DNA from: JAHIKV01 sp965195225
GTDB lineage: Bacteria; Planctomycetota; Planctomycetia; Pirellulales; Thermoguttaceae
Length of the DNA: 64,000 nt
Assembly: GCA_965195225.1 (NCBI GenBank)
Contig: CBDAFL010000065.1
Coordinates: 1-64,000 of the forward strand
Reading direction: 5' to 3'
How positions within the stretch are numbered: the first letter of the stretch is position 1; each line of letters begins with the position of its first letter. Below are positions 8,167 to 16,537 of the stretch, in pieces. The position numbers were made by a program, and so were the translations under genes. The notes under the pieces were generated by a model. That model had not been told where the DNA came from and searched no databases. It was given only the letters and a program-made list of their open reading frames with translations.

Positions 8167-9684
8167 TCAATCGCATTTTGCCAGAATCTCGTCGGTGTCG
8201 AGCTGCGCGCGTTGCAGTTTTCCGCTGTAGTCGATGTAGACGGTTTTCCACTCGGTGAAGATGTCGAGGCCGACCTTTCCGGCCTCGCGGTGGCCGTTGC
8301 CGGTCCCCTTCACGCCGCCGAAGGGCATGTGGACCTCGGCGCCGATCGTCGGACCGTTGACGTACACGATGCCGGCCTCGATCTCGCGCACCGCCCAGAG
8401 GGCCTTGTTCACGTCGCGGGTGTAGATTGATGAACTCAGTCCATACTCGCAATCGTTGAGCGTCTCGACGGCCTCTTCCAGACTGCCGACGCGGACGACC
8501 GACAGCACAGGTCCGAAAATCTCCTCCTGGAAAATCCGCATCGAACGGGTCACGTCGGCAAAAATCGTCGGCTCGATGAACCAACCGTGGTCGAGCTTCT
8601 CGCCGGTCGCCCGAACGCCGCCGCAGACCAGCGTGGCCTTGTCCTCCTCCTTGCCGATGCGAATGTAATCCAGCACCTTTTTGCACTGACTCTCGTTTAC
8701 CAACGGGCCAACGTCGGTCGTCGGCTCGACGCTGGGGCCAAGCCGCAGTTTGGCGGCCTGGGCGGTGAGCTTTTCGAGCATTTTGTCGTGGACCGCTTCG
8801 TGAACGATCAGCCGGCTGGTTGCCGTGCAGCGTTGTCCCGAGGTGCCGAAGGCGCCCCACAGCGCGCCCTCGACGGCCAAGTCCAAGTCGGCGTCGTCCA
8901 TGACGATTTCGGCGTTTTTTCCGCCACATTCGAGCGAGACTCGTTTGCCGGTCCGGCCGCATTCGGCGGCGACGTGTCTGCCCGTCTCGGTCGAGCCGGT
9001 GATGGAAATCAGGCTGATCAGCGGGTTTTTGCACATCGCCTCGCCGACGACCGACCCGCGCCCTTGAACCAGATTGATGACCCCGGGCGGCAGTCCGGCG
9101 TCGGCCAGTGCCCGGACGAACTCGGCGCCGCAGTTGGGCGTGTCGGAAGCCGGCTTGATTACCACGGTGTTGCCGCAGATCAGTGCGTGGAACGATTTCC
9201 AGGCCGGAATGGCCACGGGGAAGTTCCAGGGGGTAATCAGTCCGCAGACGCCGATCGGCTCGCGGAACGTGAGGCACATTTTGTTTGGCAGTTCGCTGGG
9301 GGCGGTGTCGCCGTAGAGTCGGCGGCCTTCGCCGGCGGCCAGTTCGGCCATGTCGATCGCCTCTTGCACGTCGCCGCAACCTTCGGCCAGGGGTTTTCCG
9401 GCCTCTCGGGCAATCAGTTCTCCGATCTGCTGCTTTCGCTCGGCGAGAATTTGGCCGGCACGTTGGAGGATTATTGCGCGGGTCGGCGGGGGGGTGCGCC
9501 GCCAGGCCGTAAACGCCCGCGACGCCGCCGCCACGGCACGATCCAACTCTTCGGCCGAAGAGTCGGGAGCTTCGCAGACCACCTCGCGGGTGTCGGCGGG
9601 GTTGATCGACTTGATCGCCGCGGCCCCCTCGGGCCACGACCACACACCGTCAATGTAATTCATCGCCTTGGCGGGATTTGACAT
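8167..9684 (-). CDS. NAD(P)-dependent aldehyde dehydrogenase
   Basis: This 505-residue member of the ALDH superfamily has the TPWNFP substrate/cofactor segment, ITGSTETGR, the general base in LECGGKN and the nucleophile in GQRCTATSR. Near the C-terminus is FGPVLSVVRV, then MPFGGVKGTG. The length and motifs fit semialdehyde dehydrogenases (succinate, alpha-aminoadipate or 2-oxoglutarate semialdehyde). It is the first gene of the minus-strand cassette, with an AAGGAA ribosome site, and its partner aminotransferase follows 103 bp downstream. It probably oxidises the semialdehyde made by that aminotransferase to a dicarboxylate. Confidence 0.92.
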   Translation of the reverse strand: MSNPAKAMNYIDGVWSWPEGAAAIKSINPADTREVVCEAPDSSAEELDRAVAAASRAFTAWRRTPPPTRAIILQRAGQILAERKQQIGELIAREAGKPLAEGCGDVQEAIDMAELAAGEGRRLYGDTAPSELPNKMCLTFREPIGVCGLITPWNFPVAIPAWKSFHALICGNTVVIKPASDTPNCGAEFVRALADAGLPPGVINLVQGRGSVVGEAMCKNPLISLISITGSTETGRHVAAECGRTGKRVSLECGGKNAEIVMDDADLDLAVEGALWGAFGTSGQRCTATSRLIVHEAVHDKMLEKLTAQAAKLRLGPSVEPTTDVGPLVNESQCKKVLDYIRIGKEEDKATLVCGGVRATGEKLDHGWFIEPTIFADVTRSMRIFQEEIFGPVLSVVRVGSLEEAVETLNDCEYGLSSSIYTRDVNKALWAVREIEAGIVYVNGPTIGAEVHMPFGGVKGTGNGHREAGKVGLDIFTEWKTVYIDYSGKLQRAQLDTDEILAKCD

Positions 9685-10002
9685 GGTTCCATTCCTTGCG
9701 GTTTGCCAAATTTCGTAGGGCGCGTGTGACGCATACCCGCTCGCCGTGGCTGGTGCGCCTCACGTGCGCTACGTCACCGTGCAGAGAGTCCACGGAGTCG
9801 TCGAGCCTAACAAAACCATCTTTGGCGGTCAAGCGGTGGTAAAGAAGGGGGTAAAAACCAAAAAAATCGGTCGAAATCGCGCGACTTACTTGACTCAGCG
9901 ATGCAATTCAGGCACATAGTGTTTGTGCGGGAGGAGCCGTTTGGACAACCGTGACTTTCTAATCGCCCAAACATCACCGCGTTGCATCGGGGGAAAGACG
10001 CC
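9685..10002. other. Divergent intergenic region, nothing specific recognised
   Basis: This 318-bp gap separates the divergent aldehyde dehydrogenase and histidine kinase genes and must carry promoters for both. A GGGGGAAAG ribosome site lies just before the kinase ATG at 10003. No consensus sigma-54 site with correct GG-N10-GC spacing and no strong operator were found. Confidence 0.5.
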
Positions 10003-11907
10003 ATGAGCATCCGCTTTAGGCTGACAATCGCCGCGATAGCCGTCATTCTGGTGGCCAACTCGCTGCTGTGGTTCATCGCCTTGCAGTACTTGGGGCGAGT
10101 TTGGATGGGAGAGGTGCAGACGCGGGTTCGGCGAAACTTGAATTCGGCCCGGGCCGCTTACGACAACCACGTCGAGATTATCGGCGCCTACCTGCAAGCC
10201 ACCGCCCGCGACAAAGCACTGGCCGCCGCCGTGCGGGCAGACGACCGGGTGGCCCTGAAATCAATGCTCCGCGAGTTGGGTAAGTCGAAAACAATGGACT
10301 TCGCCACGCTGCTGGACGCCACGGGCAGAGTGATCTGCCGGTCGGGTAGCGAGCAAACAGGCGACGACCTTTCCGCCGACCCGCTGGTGGCAGAAGTGCT
10401 TCGACAGCGAAAATCGGTCGAAGGGACCGTCGTGCTCTCGCGAGAACGGTTGTTGGCCGCGGGGCCTCGGTTGGCCGAACGGGCCTTGATAACGACAGTT
10501 CCGACCGAGGCCGCCCGGCCTACTTCCGACTTGCTTAGCACCGCGGGAATGGTGACCGCCGCGGCCGTGCCAGTGCTAGACGAACAAGGACGCATGGCGG
10601 CGATTCTTTACGGCGGCGACCTGCTCAACCGCCGCTATGAGATCGTCGACGCACTCAAGGAGCAGGTCTTCCGGGGCGAAGTCTACAAGGACAAGGAAAT
10701 CGGCACGGTGACCATTTTCATGGGCGACCTGCGCGTCTCGACGAACGTCACACGCAAGGACGGCGAGCGAGCGGTCGGCACCCAGTTGAGCGAAGCGGTT
10801 TCCGAAGCGGTGCTGGAACACGACGAGGTTTGGGCCGCCCCGGCGTTCGTGGTCAACGATTGGTACATCACGGCCTACGAACCGATCCACGATCCGGCCG
10901 GCAAGATCATCGGCGCGCTTTACGTGGGACTGTTGCAGGCGCCGTTCGCACACCAGCTAACGGTCATCAGCGCCGTTTTCCTGGCGCTGGTCGGCGGCGC
11001 GACATTGGCCAGCCTGGTGATGCTGCTGTTGGTCAACGAGCGCGTGCTGCGCCCCATCCGCTCGGTGGTGGGTATGGCGCAGAAGGTCATCGGCGGCGAC
11101 ATGACCGCGCGGGTGGGTATCCGGCCGGCGGGCGAGATGGGCGCGCTCTGTCGCGCCGTGGACAGCATGGCCCAGGCCGTTGCCGAACGCTCGGAACTGC
11201 TCACCCAGGCCACCCGCCAGCAAATCCGCCGTAGCGAGCAGTTGGCCTCGGTCGGCCGGCTGGCCGCCGGAGTGGCCCACGAAATCAACAACCCGCTGAC
11301 CGGCGTGCTGGCTTTCTCCGACTTGATGCGCGAAAAGGAGAACATGGACGACCAAGACCGCGAGGACTTGGAAGTTATCATCCGCGAGACCAAGCGGGCG
11401 CGGGAGATCGTACGCGGCCTGCTCGATTACGCCCGCGAAACACCCTCGCTCAAGGTCTCCATGAACGTAAACGACGTTGTCCGTCGGACCATGCAACTAC
11501 TGGGTAAACGCGAGGCGTTTCAGCAGGTCAACCTCGTCAAGGCGCTGGCCGACAACCTATCGCCGGTCAACGGCGACCGGAACCAGCTTCAGCAGGTGCT
11601 GGTAAACCTCTCGCTGAACGCCTGCGAGGCGATGTCCGACGAAGGCGGCACGCTGATGATCGCCACCTCCGGCGCGGATGATCGGGTCATCGTCGAAGTG
11701 ACCGACACCGGCTGCGGCATCAAGCCCGAACACCTCGACAAAATCTTCGAGCCGTTCTTCACCACCAAGGCGGTGGGCAAGGGGACCGGCCTGGGGCTGA
11801 GCGTCACCTACGGAATCGTTCAACAGCACGGCGGAACGTTGGAGGTCGAGAGCGCGGTGGGAAAAGGGACCACGTTTATCATCACGTTGCCCGCGGAGAA
11901 GGGATAG
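10003..11907 (+). CDS. Membrane sensor histidine kinase with Cache-type sensor
   Basis: This 634-residue kinase has TM1 at about residues 8-30, an extracytoplasmic Cache-like sensor at about 35-315, and TM2 at about 319-344. A HAMP domain follows at about 345-398, then HisKA with phospho-acceptor H426 (VAHEINNPL). The HATPase domain shows the N-box NLSLNACEAM, DTGCGI and GKGTGLGLS. No receiver domain is fused. The next gene is a sigma-54 activator that also lacks a receiver, so the phosphate acceptor is missing from this pair and must act in trans, or control is by direct contact. The context points to sensing that controls the downstream ORP-like genes. Confidence 0.92.
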   Translation: MSIRFRLTIAAIAVILVANSLLWFIALQYLGRVWMGEVQTRVRRNLNSARAAYDNHVEIIGAYLQATARDKALAAAVRADDRVALKSMLRELGKSKTMDFATLLDATGRVICRSGSEQTGDDLSADPLVAEVLRQRKSVEGTVVLSRERLLAAGPRLAERALITTVPTEAARPTSDLLSTAGMVTAAAVPVLDEQGRMAAILYGGDLLNRRYEIVDALKEQVFRGEVYKDKEIGTVTIFMGDLRVSTNVTRKDGERAVGTQLSEAVSEAVLEHDEVWAAPAFVVNDWYITAYEPIHDPAGKIIGALYVGLLQAPFAHQLTVISAVFLALVGGATLASLVMLLLVNERVLRPIRSVVGMAQKVIGGDMTARVGIRPAGEMGALCRAVDSMAQAVAERSELLTQATRQQIRRSEQLASVGRLAAGVAHEINNPLTGVLAFSDLMREKENMDDQDREDLEVIIRETKRAREIVRGLLDYARETPSLKVSMNVNDVVRRTMQLLGKREAFQQVNLVKALADNLSPVNGDRNQLQQVLVNLSLNACEAMSDEGGTLMIATSGADDRVIVEVTDTGCGIKPEHLDKIFEPFFTTKAVGKGTGLGLSVTYGIVQQHGGTLEVESAVGKGTTFIITLPAEKG

Positions 11908-12000
11908 CTTCTAATGGTTGAGTGTCGGTAAAGTTGTGTTGTGAGCAATCATTGATTATCCGAGAGTCGAAAGCGGTCTGAACACGGCCGGGAGAAAGTC

Positions 12001-12981
12001 ATGGCGCCACCGGGATTCGAGGGGATGATCGGGCAGTGCCCCGCGATGCGCGAACTGTTCGCTCTGATTCAGCGGATTGCCCCGACCGACAGCACCGTGC
12101 TGTTGACCGGCGAGAGCGGTACGGGCAAGGAGATGGTGGCCCGCGCAATCCATCGCCACAGCCCCCGCCGCGATTGCCCCCTGTTGGCCTGCGACTGCAC
12201 CGCGCTGGCGCCGACGCTGCTGGAGAGTGAGTTGTTCGGCCACGTCAAGGGATCGTTTTCCGGCGCGATCGCCACGAAGATGGGGCTTTTCGAGGCCGCC
12301 GACCAGGGCACCCTGTTTCTCGACGAGGTGGCCAACCTGAGCATGGAGACGCAAAGCAAGCTGCTCCGCGTGCTGGAAACACGCCGCGTCCGAAAAGTCG
12401 GCGACACCGCCGAACGCGAGGTAGACATCCGGCTAATCGCCACCAGCAATCGCAGTCTGGCCGAGTTGGTCAACGATGGCGCGTTCCGCGCCGACCTATA
12501 CTATCGCTTGAATGTCGTGCCCGTCGCGATCCCCCCGCTGCGCGACCGCTCCAGCGACATCCACTTGTTGGCCGGCGAGTTCCTGAGGCGGTTCTCGGAG
12601 CAGATGGGGGTCGATATCGCGGGCTTCTCGCCCGAAGCAATCCGCCAAATGGAACTGCACACATGGCCGGGCAACGTCCGAGAACTGCGGAACATCGTCG
12701 AACGGGTGGCCGTTCTTTACGGCGGATCGAGGATCGAGACGTCTTGTTTGCCTTGGGAGGTGCGAGACGCGAAGGCCCCCGCCGGCGACAACACGCCTCG
12801 CACCTGGGACGAGTTGAAGAATCTGAAAAAAAGGGTCGGCGACGATCTGGAGCAACGGTTTCTGACGGCCGCCCTGGATCGCTGCGGACAGAGCGTTACC
12901 CAGGCGGCCGAAAGCGTGGGGATGCAGCGGACCAATTTTCACGCCTTGCTGAGACGCCACGGGCTAAAACCCGAAAAGTGA
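12001..12981 (+). CDS. Receiver-less sigma-54-dependent activator (bEBP)
   Basis: This 326-residue enhancer-binding protein consists of an AAA+ domain and a C-terminal Fis-type helix-turn-helix only. Walker A GESGTGKE is at 37-44, Walker B LFLDE at about 105-109, and the arginine-finger region ATSNRSL...FRADLYYRLNV follows. The HTH is at about 295-320. The sigma-54 contact loop, normally GAFTGA, reads GSFSGA at residues 84-89, a conservative but unusual change. There is no N-terminal regulatory domain. It lies directly upstream of the ORP-like genes, as the cognate activator does in Desulfovibrio orange-protein loci, and is inferred to drive the promoter at 13153-13169 and perhaps that at 50785-50801. 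Confidence 0.92.
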   Translation: MAPPGFEGMIGQCPAMRELFALIQRIAPTDSTVLLTGESGTGKEMVARAIHRHSPRRDCPLLACDCTALAPTLLESELFGHVKGSFSGAIATKMGLFEAADQGTLFLDEVANLSMETQSKLLRVLETRRVRKVGDTAEREVDIRLIATSNRSLAELVNDGAFRADLYYRLNVVPVAIPPLRDRSSDIHLLAGEFLRRFSEQMGVDIAGFSPEAIRQMELHTWPGNVRELRNIVERVAVLYGGSRIETSCLPWEVRDAKAPAGDNTPRTWDELKNLKKRVGDDLEQRFLTAALDRCGQSVTQAAESVGMQRTNFHALLRRHGLKPEK

Positions 12982-13014
12982 CGATCCTAATTCCTGCTGT
13001 TTTGGCGAGGAACC

Positions 13015-13064
13015 ATGCGTCGCATAATGCAATGATCGCATGCCCGAGGTGTTGCATAATGCAA
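13015..13064. promoter_or_regulatory. Candidate enhancer dyads for the sigma-54 activator
   Basis: A perfect 13-bp dyad TTGCATAATGCAA lies at 13052-13064. An imperfect copy is centred at 13026, exactly 32 bp (about three helical turns) away. An overlapping perfect dyad ATGCGTCGCAT lies at 13015-13025. All are 115-165 bp upstream of the inferred start of transcription at about 13180, the usual range for activator sites. Function is inferred. Confidence 0.5.
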
Positions 13065-13152
13065 TGTATCCAAATCGCTTCCTCTTGGCGGCAATCGTCG
13101 TAAACGCTTACGTAGGTTGATGTTGCGCAAGCCCCGGCTCTTCGTTTCTTAT

Positions 13153-13169
13153 TTGGCATAAAAAACGCT
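13153..13169 (+). promoter_or_regulatory. Sigma-54-like promoter of the ORP-like cluster
   Basis: TTGGCATAAAAAACGCT has the invariant GG (13155-13156) and GC (13167-13168) separated by exactly 10 nt, with a good -24 half and a weaker -12 half. The predicted start at about 13180 is only 3 nt before the ATG of the first ORP-like gene, so the mRNA would be nearly leaderless. That is a reason for caution. Confidence 0.5.
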
Positions 13170-13182
13170 GTATAAGAATGCC

Positions 13183-13566
13183 ATGATTATCGCCATTCCA
13201 TTTTGGCAAGGCCGGGTCTCGCCGGTGTTCGACGTGGCCGGGCAAGTCTTGCTGGTCGAATGGGACGATGTCGGCGAACGGTCTCGACGCGAGGAGGTGT
13301 TGGCCGAAGAATTGCCGGAACGCCGCGCCGCGCGATTGGCCGAGTGGGGCGTACACACGTTGATCTGTTGCGCCGTCTCGCAGCCGCTGGAAAACCTGCT
13401 GGCGGCACACAAGATTCAGGTGACTTCACAGGTCTGCGGAGAGGTGGAGGAAGTGCTGCAAGCGTTTCGCGCCGGCACGCTCGAAAGCGAACGGTTCGCC
13501 ATGCCCGGCTGTTGCCGGCGCGGACGGGGTCGCGGCCGTTGCCGACGCGGCGGACGCCAATTTTAA
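13183..13566 (+). CDS. NifX/NifB-C-terminal (orange-protein) family protein with Arg/Gly/Cys tail
   Basis: This 127-residue RNase H-like-fold protein belongs to the dinitrogenase FeMo-cofactor-binding family (NifX, NafY, ORP). Its N-terminus, MIIAIPFWQGRVSPVFD, is typical of the family and supports this start although no strong ribosome site is visible. ORP relatives bind Mo-Cu-S or Fe-S clusters non-covalently. The last about 20 residues form an unusual tail with two adjacent cysteines and RGRGRGRC-type repeats. It is the first gene of the presumed sigma-54-controlled cluster. Confidence 0.85.
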   Translation: MIIAIPFWQGRVSPVFDVAGQVLLVEWDDVGERSRREEVLAEELPERRAARLAEWGVHTLICCAVSQPLENLLAAHKIQVTSQVCGEVEEVLQAFRAGTLESERFAMPGCCRRGRGRGRCRRGGRQF

Positions 13567-13584
13567 TAATGACAGGAGTTGCAA

Positions 13585-13944
13585 ATGAAGATCGTTGTTA
13601 CCGCCCAAGGCGCTGAAATGGAAAGCCCCGTCGATCCGCGGTTCGGCAGGGCAAAGTATTTTGTGTTGGTCGATACCGATACCGGCCAGCACCAAGCGCA
13701 CGACAACTCGCAAAACCTCAACGCCGCGCAAGGAGCAGGCATCCAAGCGGCACAGTCGGTTGCCCAACTGGGCGCCGAGACAGTGCTGACCGGCCACGTC
13801 GGCCCGAAGGCGTTCGCCACCTTGACGGCCGCCAACATCGCCATCCACACGGGCGCCAGCGGAACGGTGAAAGAGGCGATCGAACAGTTCCAGGCCGGAC
13901 GCCTCGAATCGGCCGCGAAGGCCGACGTCCAAGGACATTGGTAG
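13585..13944 (+). CDS. NifX/NifB-C-terminal (orange-protein) family protein
   Basis: This 119-residue paralogue of the preceding protein carries the motif DPRFGRAKYFVLVD and the helix-rich GAGIQAAQSVAQLGAETVLTGHVGPKA segment typical of MTH1175/ORP-like proteins. The ATG at 13585 is chosen because GGAG lies 7 nt upstream. It follows the first copy by 18 nt, so co-transcription is likely. The inferred role is a scaffold or carrier for a metal-sulfur cluster loaded by the ATPases encoded downstream. Confidence 0.88.
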   Translation: MKIVVTAQGAEMESPVDPRFGRAKYFVLVDTDTGQHQAHDNSQNLNAAQGAGIQAAQSVAQLGAETVLTGHVGPKAFATLTAANIAIHTGASGTVKEAIEQFQAGRLESAAKADVQGHW

Positions 13945-13966
13945 GAACGTTTTTGGGACATTTCTG

Positions 13967-13997
13967 TTGGGGTGGCAGTTCAACTACCACCCCAACG
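13967..13997. repeat. Short hairpin GTTGGGGTGG...CCACCCCAAC
   Basis: Nearly complementary arms lie between the second ORP-like gene and the DUF5320 gene. No U-tract follows, so it is more likely an RNA stabiliser or repeat remnant than a terminator. Confidence 0.5.
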
Positions 13998-14038
13998 GCC
14001 GCTAAACTCACTCAACATTGAAAGAAGGAGAAACAATC

Positions 14039-14344
14039 ATGCCAGGTGGAGATAGAACCGGACCGATGGGAATGGGTCCGATGACCGGTCGTGGGGCCGG
14101 ATATTGCGCCGGATCGCCGGCGCCGGGTTTCATGAACCGCGGATTCGGCGGCGGCGGCGGAGGTTTCGGCCGAGGCCGTGGCGGCGGCGGACAAGGTTGG
14201 CGGAACTGGTTCCGCGGCGCGTCCCAGCAGCCTGCTGCTCCGCCAGTCGCTCAAACGCAGGGACTCGATGCCCTCGCCGGCGCCCTGGAAGAGATCAAAA
14301 ACCGGATCGACCAGTTGGAAAAACAGTCGCAGGCGCAAGGCTAA
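14039..14344 (+). CDS. DUF5320 family small Gly-rich protein
   Basis: This 101-residue protein opens with GGDRTGPMGMGPMTGRGAGYC, the signature of DUF5320, a family found beside NifX/ORP proteins and Mrp ATPases in anaerobes. The middle is low-complexity Gly/Arg-rich and the C-terminal 35 residues form a predicted coiled coil (LAGALEEIKNRIDQLEKQ). An AAGGAG site precedes the ATG. It has one cysteine. The role is unknown; the coiled coil suggests oligomerisation or a scaffold for the ORP-like complex. Confidence 0.85.
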   Translation: MPGGDRTGPMGMGPMTGRGAGYCAGSPAPGFMNRGFGGGGGGFGRGRGGGGQGWRNWFRGASQQPAAPPVAQTQGLDALAGALEEIKNRIDQLEKQSQAQG

Positions 14345-14358
14345 TTCGGCGTGGGGGT

Positions 14359-14443
14359 GGGTGCCACGGGTAAGCGAAGCTTACCCGTGTGGAGTCTCCA
14401 CGTTTTCCGGTTCACGGGTAAGCTTTGCTTACCCGTGGCATCC
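14359..14443. repeat. Nested palindrome (GTGCCACGGGTAAGC family)
   Basis: The arms 14359-14389 and 14413-14443 are 31 bp each and nearly complementary. Each contains its own hairpin GGGTAAGC...GCTTACCC. A second copy is at 61225-61307. A further degenerate palindrome (GGTGGCACTGGCG type) occupies about 14486-14542, so the whole 240-bp gap before the ATPase gene is repeat-derived. Confidence 0.85.
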
Positions 14444-14586
14444 GTTCCAAAGGTTTTCCGCAACAGATACTAACTCGGCGCGGGGGTGGCACTGGCGTTT
14501 CGCCAGTGCTGGCCGGTTCACGGGCAAGATGCCCGTGCCACCCGACCGCAGTCCCACCAAGGAACTTCCGAGAGGATTATCGGTAA

Positions 14587-15435
14587 ATGAAAATCGCAAT
14601 TGCTAGCGGCAAAGGGGGCACGGGCAAAACCACCGTGGCGACCAACTTGGCGCAGATGGCCGCGCGGGCCGGACGCCCGACGGCATATCTCGATTGCGAC
14701 GTGGAAGAACCGAACGGACATATCTTCCTCAAACCCGCGATCGAGGAAGAGCGTCCAATCGAAAAACTCGTGCCCACGGTCGAGCCTCGATTGTGTACGC
14801 ATTGCGGGGCGTGCGCAAAGATTTGTCGTTACGGGGCGGTGGCCTGCCTGCCAAACGAGACTCTCGTGTTCGCCGAGCTTTGCCATTCCTGCGGCGGATG
14901 CGAGTTGGTGTGCCCCGTCGATGCAATCCGTGAAGCGCCGCTGACGATCGGCACGCTTCGCCTTGGGCGCAGCGAGGCGATCCGGTTCGTCGAGGGGGTG
15001 CTGAACGTCGGCGAGGCGATGAGTCCGCCGGCCATCCGCGCGGTGAAGGCGGCCGCCCCGCAGGCCGATCTTGTACTGCTCGATTCGCCGCCCGGCACGT
15101 CCTGCCCAGTGGTCGAAACCGTGCGCGGCTGCGACCTCGTGCTGTTGGTAACCGAGCCGACCCCCTTCGGTCTGCACGACCTCGCGTTGGCCGTCGAAAT
15201 GGTCAGGGCAATGCGGCTGCCGCTGGGAGTGGTCGTCAATCGGGCCGACATCGGCGATCGAAAAGTCCACGAATACTGTAAGGGCCATCGCATTCCGATA
15301 ATGGCCGAAATCCCCGACGACCGCGCGGTGGCCGAGGCATATTCGCGCGGCCAAACGATTTGCGACGCTGTTCCGGGGTTCGCCGAGCGAATCGGCGGCC
15401 TGTTGGCACGAATCGACGAAGGAGTCGGCCGATGA
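14587..15435 (+). CDS. MinD/ParA-type ATPase with ferredoxin insert
   Basis: This 282-residue deviant-Walker P-loop ATPase has SGKGGTGKTT at residues 7-16. Two [4Fe-4S] motifs are inserted at about 62-105: CTHCGACAKIC and CHSCGGCELVC. The switch segment LLDSPPGTSCPV follows. This architecture matches the two MinD-like ATPases of the Desulfovibrio orange-protein cluster. It overlaps the next paralogue by ATGA, indicating a heteromeric pair. It presumably couples ATP hydrolysis to assembly or transfer of a cluster onto the NifX-like partners. Confidence 0.92.
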   Translation: MKIAIASGKGGTGKTTVATNLAQMAARAGRPTAYLDCDVEEPNGHIFLKPAIEEERPIEKLVPTVEPRLCTHCGACAKICRYGAVACLPNETLVFAELCHSCGGCELVCPVDAIREAPLTIGTLRLGRSEAIRFVEGVLNVGEAMSPPAIRAVKAAAPQADLVLLDSPPGTSCPVVETVRGCDLVLLVTEPTPFGLHDLALAVEMVRAMRLPLGVVVNRADIGDRKVHEYCKGHRIPIMAEIPDDRAVAEAYSRGQTICDAVPGFAERIGGLLARIDEGVGR

Positions 15436-16370
15436 AGGAGTTGGTGGTAATCAGCGGCAAAGGGGGCACCGGCAAGACGTCGATCGTTGCGTCGCTGGCC
15501 GTACTGGCAAAGCGGGCCGTACTGGTCGATTGCGACGTGGACGCGGCCGACTTGCACCTGGTACTCGAGCCGCGAGTGGTTCGCCGCGAGGATTTCGTCT
15601 CCGGCGGCAAGGCCCGCGTCATGTCAGGCCACTGCACGGCCTGCGGCAAGTGCGAGGAATTGTGCCGTTTCGACGCGATTTTCTTCGACGGCCCGGGCAA
15701 CGGGCGCGTGGCCCGCACGTTCCGCGTCGATCCGTTGGCCTGCGAGGGGTGCGGCGTGTGCGTCGATTTTTGCGACGAGAAGGCGATCGAGTTTCGCCCC
15801 GAGGTTTGCGGCCAGTGGTTTGTTTCCGAAACCCGTTGCGGCCCGATGGTCCACGCCCGGCTCGGCGTGGCGGCGGAGAACTCGGGCAAGTTGGTGACGC
15901 AACTCCGGCGTGTTTCGCAAGAGATCGCACAATCGAAGGGCTTGGAACTGATAATTTGCGACGGTTCGCCCGGCATCGGCTGTCCGGTGATCGCCTCGCT
16001 GACCGGGGCGAGTCTGGCGTTGCTGGTCGTCGAGCCGACCATCTCGGGCTTGCACGATTTCGAGCGGATCGCCCAGCTTTGCCGGCGGTTGGGGGTGCCT
16101 GGCCTGATGGCGGTCAACAAGGCGGATCTGAACGAGGAGATGGCCGACCGCCTGGAGGCGTCCGCCCGGCAGTTCGGCGTCGAGCCGGTCGGCCGCGTTC
16201 CTTACGATTCCGAGGTAACCCGCGCGCAGGTCGCCTGCCGCAGCGTGGTCGAAATATCCGATGGCCCCTCGGCCCGTGCGATTGCCGCGATCTGGCGCCC
16301 GATCGAGGAACGGTTGCGGAGCAGCGCGGCGTCCGAGGCGACGGGCTTGGTGCAGTTGAAAGGAAACTGA
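15432..16370 (+). CDS. MinD/ParA-type ATPase with ferredoxin insert (partner)
   Basis: This 312-residue paralogue of the preceding protein has SGKGGTGKTS at residues 8-17, ferredoxin motifs CTACGKCEELC and CEGCGVCVDFC at about 64-115, and CDGSPGIGCPV as the switch segment. The start at 15432 is fixed by the ATGA overlap with the upstream stop codon. Tandem, overlapping copies of this kind are characteristic of the ORP-type neighbourhood and suggest an obligate heterodimer. Confidence 0.92.
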   Translation: MKELVVISGKGGTGKTSIVASLAVLAKRAVLVDCDVDAADLHLVLEPRVVRREDFVSGGKARVMSGHCTACGKCEELCRFDAIFFDGPGNGRVARTFRVDPLACEGCGVCVDFCDEKAIEFRPEVCGQWFVSETRCGPMVHARLGVAAENSGKLVTQLRRVSQEIAQSKGLELIICDGSPGIGCPVIASLTGASLALLVVEPTISGLHDFERIAQLCRRLGVPGLMAVNKADLNEEMADRLEASARQFGVEPVGRVPYDSEVTRAQVACRSVVEISDGPSARAIAAIWRPIEERLRSSAASEATGLVQLKGN

Positions 16371-16404
16371 AAGTATATATACTGGTTCCCATGCCACGAG
16401 GTTG

Positions 16405-16480
16405 TGGATTTCTGTAGGGTGCGTGAAACGCACCACGTACTGTCGATTGTGGTGCGTTTCACGCACCCTACAGAAATCCA
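16405..16480. repeat. 32-bp inverted repeat (GTAGGGTGCGTGAAACGC family)
   Basis: The arms 16405-16436 and 16449-16480 are perfect complements with a 12-nt loop. It lies between the paired ATPases and the Mrp gene. Related to 36270-36333 and 5387-5468. Confidence 0.85.
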
Positions 16481-16537
16481 CTGGTGAAAATAGCCGGGGG
16501 CTATTCCGACAGAAAATCATTTTCAGGGAGTTTGGTA

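Noticed and set aside
14486..14515. GTGGCACTGGCGTTTCGCC as a sigma-54 site before the ATPase gene
   Set aside because: No GC at the right spacing; it is a palindrome copy found elsewhere.
16484..16537. Upstream GTG start for the Mrp gene
   Set aside because: It abuts a 32-bp inverted repeat and has no ribosome site, whereas the GTG at 16538 has AGGGAG at 7 nt.
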